From an uncultured Collinsella sp. (GTDB lineage Bacteria > Actinomycetota > Coriobacteriia > Coriobacteriales > Coriobacteriaceae): a stretch of 64,000 bases of DNA. Shown here piece after piece: positions 61,039 through 64,000 of the stretch; positions within the stretch are counted from its first letter, which is position 1; the number at the start of each line of letters is the position of its first letter. The stretch lies in the NCBI GenBank assembly GCA_900754745.1, contig CAAEEB010000096.1:1-64000 (forward strand), given 5' to 3'. The notes below the pieces were generated by a model. It had not been told where the DNA came from and made no database searches. It saw nothing but the letters and a program-made list of their open reading frames with translations. The translations under genes and the position numbers were made by a program.

Positions 61039-63042
61039 TTATGCGAACTGGCTCAGGTAGAGGTCGGCGTAGGCGCCCTCGGCGGCCAGCAGCTCCTTGT
61101 GCGTGCCTTGCTCGATGATGTTGCCGTGATCCATAACCAGGATGAGGTCGGCATCAACGATCGTCGACAGGCGATGCGCGATCACAAAGCTCGTACGCCC
61201 GCGCATGAGCGCGTCCATAGCACGGCCGATGGCGAGCTCGGTGCGCGTGTCCACGCTCGACGTCGCCTCGTCCAGGATGAGAATCGCCGGGTTGTTGAGC
61301 AGCACGCGCGCGATGGTCAGCAGCTGACGTTGGCCCTGGCTGATGCTCTCGGCATCGTTGGCCACGCGCGTGTCGTAGCCCTGCGGCATGGTGCGCACAA
61401 AGAAGTCGACCTGCGCGGCGCGCGCGGCCGCCACAATCTCGTCGCGCGTCGCCTCGGGGCAGCCATAGGCGATGTTCTCGGCAATGGTGCCGTCGAACAG
61501 CCAGGCATCCTGCAGCACCATGCCAAACTGCTGACGCAGCTCGCCGCGGTCCATGCGGCTCGTGTCCACGCCATCGAGCGTGATGCGTCCGCCGTCAATC
61601 TCGTAGAAGCGCATAAGCAGGTTGATGAGTGTGGTCTTACCCGCACCCGTGGTTCCCACCACCGCGATCTTTTGGCCGGGCTCGGCGGTAAACGACACGT
61701 CGCGCATAAGCGGCTTGTCGGGCGCATAGCCAAAGCGCACGTGCTCAAAGGCAACACGACCCTCAACCTTGCCCGGCAGCTTGGCAGCATCCGCCGGCAG
61801 CGGGTCAGCTTCCATCTCGGGCTCGTCGAGCAGATCGAACACGCGCTCCGCGCTCGCCAGCGCGCTCTGCAGCGAGTTAAAGGTAAACGACAGCTGCGTC
61901 ATGGGCTCGGACGCCTCGTAGATAAACTGGAAGAACGCCTGGAACACGCCGACAGTCATGTGACCGGCGACCAACATGCTGCAGCCCACAAGCGCAATCA
62001 CGATCTGCGCCAAACGTCCGATAAAGCGCACCGCGGGGCCGACGGCATTGATCATAAAGTCGGCCTTGGTGCTCACGCGCGCCAGCTCCTTCGAAGCCTC
62101 GTGCACCTCAGCGGAGCTCTGACGCTCGCGGTTAAACGCACGGATCACCAGACGGCCCGAGTAGCCCTCCTCGACCGCGCTCGTAATCTTGGACACCCAC
62201 TCCTGGCGCTCGCCCGTCACATCGTGCGTGCGGCGCGACACGACCTTCGTCACCAGCAGCGACAGCGCCGTAAAGAACAGAAAGACGAGCGTGAGCGGCA
62301 CGCTGAACACGAACATCACGCTCACGGCGCCCACCACGGTACCGATCGATACCAGCAGCTGCAGCAGACCGCGCTGCATGCTCTCGGACATCTTGTCCAG
62401 ATCGTTGGTCGCACGGCTCACGACCTCGCCGGGACGATGCGCGTCAAAGTAGGCAAGCGGCAGACGGTTGAGCTTTTGCGCGATACGGTTGCGCAGGCGC
62501 AAGTTGAGGCGCTCGGCAACACTCGACATCAAAAAGCTCTGGAGTGCGTAGAACGAGGCGGCGGCGGTCCAAATCATAAAGTAGATAAAGATGGTCCTGC
62601 CGCAGTTCTCCCAGGTAATGCTGAAGGTGGTGTTGTTGGCAAACGCCAGCTTCATGTGCCCCCACAGTTCATCGATCACGCGGGCGCTGTAAGCCGGCGC
62701 CGCGGTGTTAAAGATGACGTAGAAGACGATGCTCGCAAACACGATATAGAAGCGCCAATGGTCGCCGGCGGCCTCGCTCCACAGGCGGCGCACCGTCGCC
62801 CAGGTGTCGCGGGGTGTCTCGTCCTCGTCCTCGTCGTCCACATCGCGCATGCGCTCTGCCTCGGCGCGGGCACGTTCGTCCTCGGCGCGCTCGTTTTCCT
62901 CGTACAGCGCTTGGCGGCGAGCCTCGCGCTCGGCCGCAGCCTTGGCGGCGGCGTCTAGCTCGGACGCGGCGGCCGTCTCCTCGACTGTCTCTGCAACCGC
63001 GGCGTCATCGGCGATGCCCTGCTTCTTGAGCTCCTCGGTCAT
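61039..63042 (-). CDS. ABC exporter half-transporter, catalytic subunit
   Basis: Membrane-ATPase fusion, 667 residues, partner of the gene that runs off the right edge. A ~75-residue acidic, Arg/Glu-rich N-terminal extension (EREARRQALYEENERAEDERA) precedes six helices. ATPase: Walker A GTTGAGKTT, signature ISQGQRQL, canonical Walker B LILDEATSSVD, switch IAHRLS. The ATG at 63042 follows GGAGG by 8 bases and sits 1 bp after the upstream stop; a GTG three codons earlier overlaps that stop. Third such pair in this window. Confidence 0.93.
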   Translation of the reverse strand: MTEELKKQGIADDAAVAETVEETAAASELDAAAKAAAEREARRQALYEENERAEDERARAEAERMRDVDDEDEDETPRDTWATVRRLWSEAAGDHWRFYIVFASIVFYVIFNTAAPAYSARVIDELWGHMKLAFANNTTFSITWENCGRTIFIYFMIWTAAASFYALQSFLMSSVAERLNLRLRNRIAQKLNRLPLAYFDAHRPGEVVSRATNDLDKMSESMQRGLLQLLVSIGTVVGAVSVMFVFSVPLTLVFLFFTALSLLVTKVVSRRTHDVTGERQEWVSKITSAVEEGYSGRLVIRAFNRERQSSAEVHEASKELARVSTKADFMINAVGPAVRFIGRLAQIVIALVGCSMLVAGHMTVGVFQAFFQFIYEASEPMTQLSFTFNSLQSALASAERVFDLLDEPEMEADPLPADAAKLPGKVEGRVAFEHVRFGYAPDKPLMRDVSFTAEPGQKIAVVGTTGAGKTTLINLLMRFYEIDGGRITLDGVDTSRMDRGELRQQFGMVLQDAWLFDGTIAENIAYGCPEATRDEIVAAARAAQVDFFVRTMPQGYDTRVANDAESISQGQRQLLTIARVLLNNPAILILDEATSSVDTRTELAIGRAMDALMRGRTSFVIAHRLSTIVDADLILVMDHGNIIEQGTHKELLAAEGAYADLYLSQFA

Positions 63043-63043
63043 G

Positions 63044-64000
63044 CTACTCACCTCCCTTCATCTGCGATTCCGCGATAGCGCGGTACACCTCGCAGGTTTC
63101 CATGAGCTCGTCGTGCGTGCCTAGGCCCACGATCTTGCCGTCTTTGAGCACCACGATCTGATCGGCATGCAAAATAGTCGAGATGCGCTGGGCGATGATG
63201 AGCACCGCGGCATCGCGCGTCTCGTCCTGCAGCGCATGGCGCAGTGCCGCATCGGTCTTAAAGTCCAGGGCCGAAAAACTGTCATCGAAGATATATAAAT
63301 CGGCATGCTTCATGAGTGCGCGGGCGATCGCCAGGCGCTGGCGCTGGCCGCCCGAGAAGTTCGTACCGCCCTGGGCCACCGGCGTATCGAGCCCCTGGGG
63401 CTGGTCGAGCACAAAGGTGCTCTGGGCAACCTCCAGCGCATGGAGCATGTCAGCCTCGGTCGCGCCCTCGTTGCCAAAGCGCAGGTTGCTCGCCACCGTA
63501 CCCGAGAACAGCCATGCCTTCTGCGGCACGTAAGCGATATGCCCGCGAATCTCACTTTGCGAAAGGTCGCGCAGATCGACGCCGTTCAGGCGAATGGCGC
63601 CCTTCGTGGCATCGTGGAAACGCAACAAGAGCTTGGCCACCGTCGACTTGCCCGAACCCGTCGAGCCTACAATCGCCGTGGTCTGGCCACGGCGACAGGC
63701 AAAGCTCAGGTCGCACAGGGTGTCCTCATCGGCATCGTCAAAACGGAACGACATATGGTCGAACACAGCAACCGCGTCGGCACCATCTGCGGACTCAAGC
63801 GCTCCGTCGCCCAGCGTTGCCTTGCCGTCCACGATGCTCGGCTCGATTTCGAGCACCTGTTGCGCACGGTTGAGGCACGCCGCAGCGCGCGGAAGCGTCA
63901 GAATCACCATCTGCGCCATCATCACAAAGAACAGGATCAGGATCGCATACTCCAGCACGGCCGAGATGCTGCCGATTTGCATGGCATGGGCGCCCACGCG
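63044..64000 (-). CDS. ABC exporter half-transporter, degenerate-site subunit (partial)
   Basis: The visible 3' part, about 318 codons, holds the end of the membrane domain (YAILILFFVMMAQMVILTLPRAAACLNR) and the whole ATPase: Walker A GSTGSGKST, signature FSGGQRQR, Walker B LYIFDDSFSALD with Asp for Glu, and IAQRIS for the switch. The start lies beyond the window, so length is unknown (expected ~580). It is the upstream gene of the pair. Confidence 0.9.
   Translation of the reverse strand, partial: RVGAHAMQIGSISAVLEYAILILFFVMMAQMVILTLPRAAACLNRAQQVLEIEPSIVDGKATLGDGALESADGADAVAVFDHMSFRFDDADEDTLCDLSFACRRGQTTAIVGSTGSGKSTVAKLLLRFHDATKGAIRLNGVDLRDLSQSEIRGHIAYVPQKAWLFSGTVASNLRFGNEGATEADMLHALEVAQSTFVLDQPQGLDTPVAQGGTNFSGGQRQRLAIARALMKHADLYIFDDSFSALDFKTDAALRHALQDETRDAAVLIIAQRISTILHADQIVVLKDGKIVGLGTHDELMETCEVYRAIAESQMKGGE

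Overview
The window looks like chromosome of a gut actinobacterium of class Coriobacteriia, most likely Collinsella (inferred from protein resemblance, high GC, compact operons and many intergenic palindromes; no 16S gene is present to prove it). It holds about 46 protein genes, one tRNA-Ser and one small SRP RNA. No prophage, insertion sequence or CRISPR array is visible.

Layout. 1-7.1 kb: prfA, an M20 peptidase, a polar amino acid ABC importer (binding protein, permease, ATPase) and a LacX-type aldose epimerase. 7.1-9.6 kb: an unknown membrane protein and an AAA/DUF4143 ATPase preceded by four consecutive palindromes. 9.6-15.5 kb: a prenylated-FMN module, all on the minus strand: MerR regulator, UbiX, a UbiD decarboxylase of gallate/protocatechuate (LpdC) type, a DASS anion permease, and a fusion of an LpdD-like flavin chaperone with an IPP-isomerase-type Nudix domain. 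15.6-18.6 kb: MFS exporter, low-MW phosphatase, PfkB pyridoxal kinase coupled to a small cysteine-rich protein. 19.0-23.2 kb: MarR plus a heterodimeric ABC exporter. 23.5-27.9 kb: LysR divergent from an SDR/MFS/Gfo-Idh-MocA operon. 28.3-35.2 kb: tex, transaldolase-like fsa, HAD phosphatase, rlmKL. 35.3-40.1 kb: KdpE, a shortened KdpD, a small membrane protein and the Kup K+ transporter. 40.2-43.6 kb: nitroreductase and an LtaS-type sulfatase.

43.6-49.0 kb holds a 1,362-residue sortase-anchored surface protein bracketed by two tandem arrays of 61-62 bp hairpin units, the whole bounded by inverted copies of a ~65 bp element. 49.0-53.7 kb: flavodoxin-like protein and a second heterodimeric ABC exporter. 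54.0-56.7 kb: SRP RNA, a TadA-glycerate kinase fusion, tRNA-Ser and TetR. 56.9-61.0 kb: lemA, ilvE, dedA, cysE. 61.0 kb to the edge: a third heterodimeric ABC exporter, cut by the window end.

The most notable signals are (1) the LpdD-Nudix fusion beside ubiX/ubiD, which could tie prenyl-phosphate supply to prFMN enzyme maturation; (2) the TadA-glycerate kinase fusion inside the conserved tRNA-Ser/tadA/SRP RNA neighbourhood; (3) the surface-protein cassette with its hairpin arrays; and (4) several families of dispersed palindromes and long-armed inverted repeats at gene ends.
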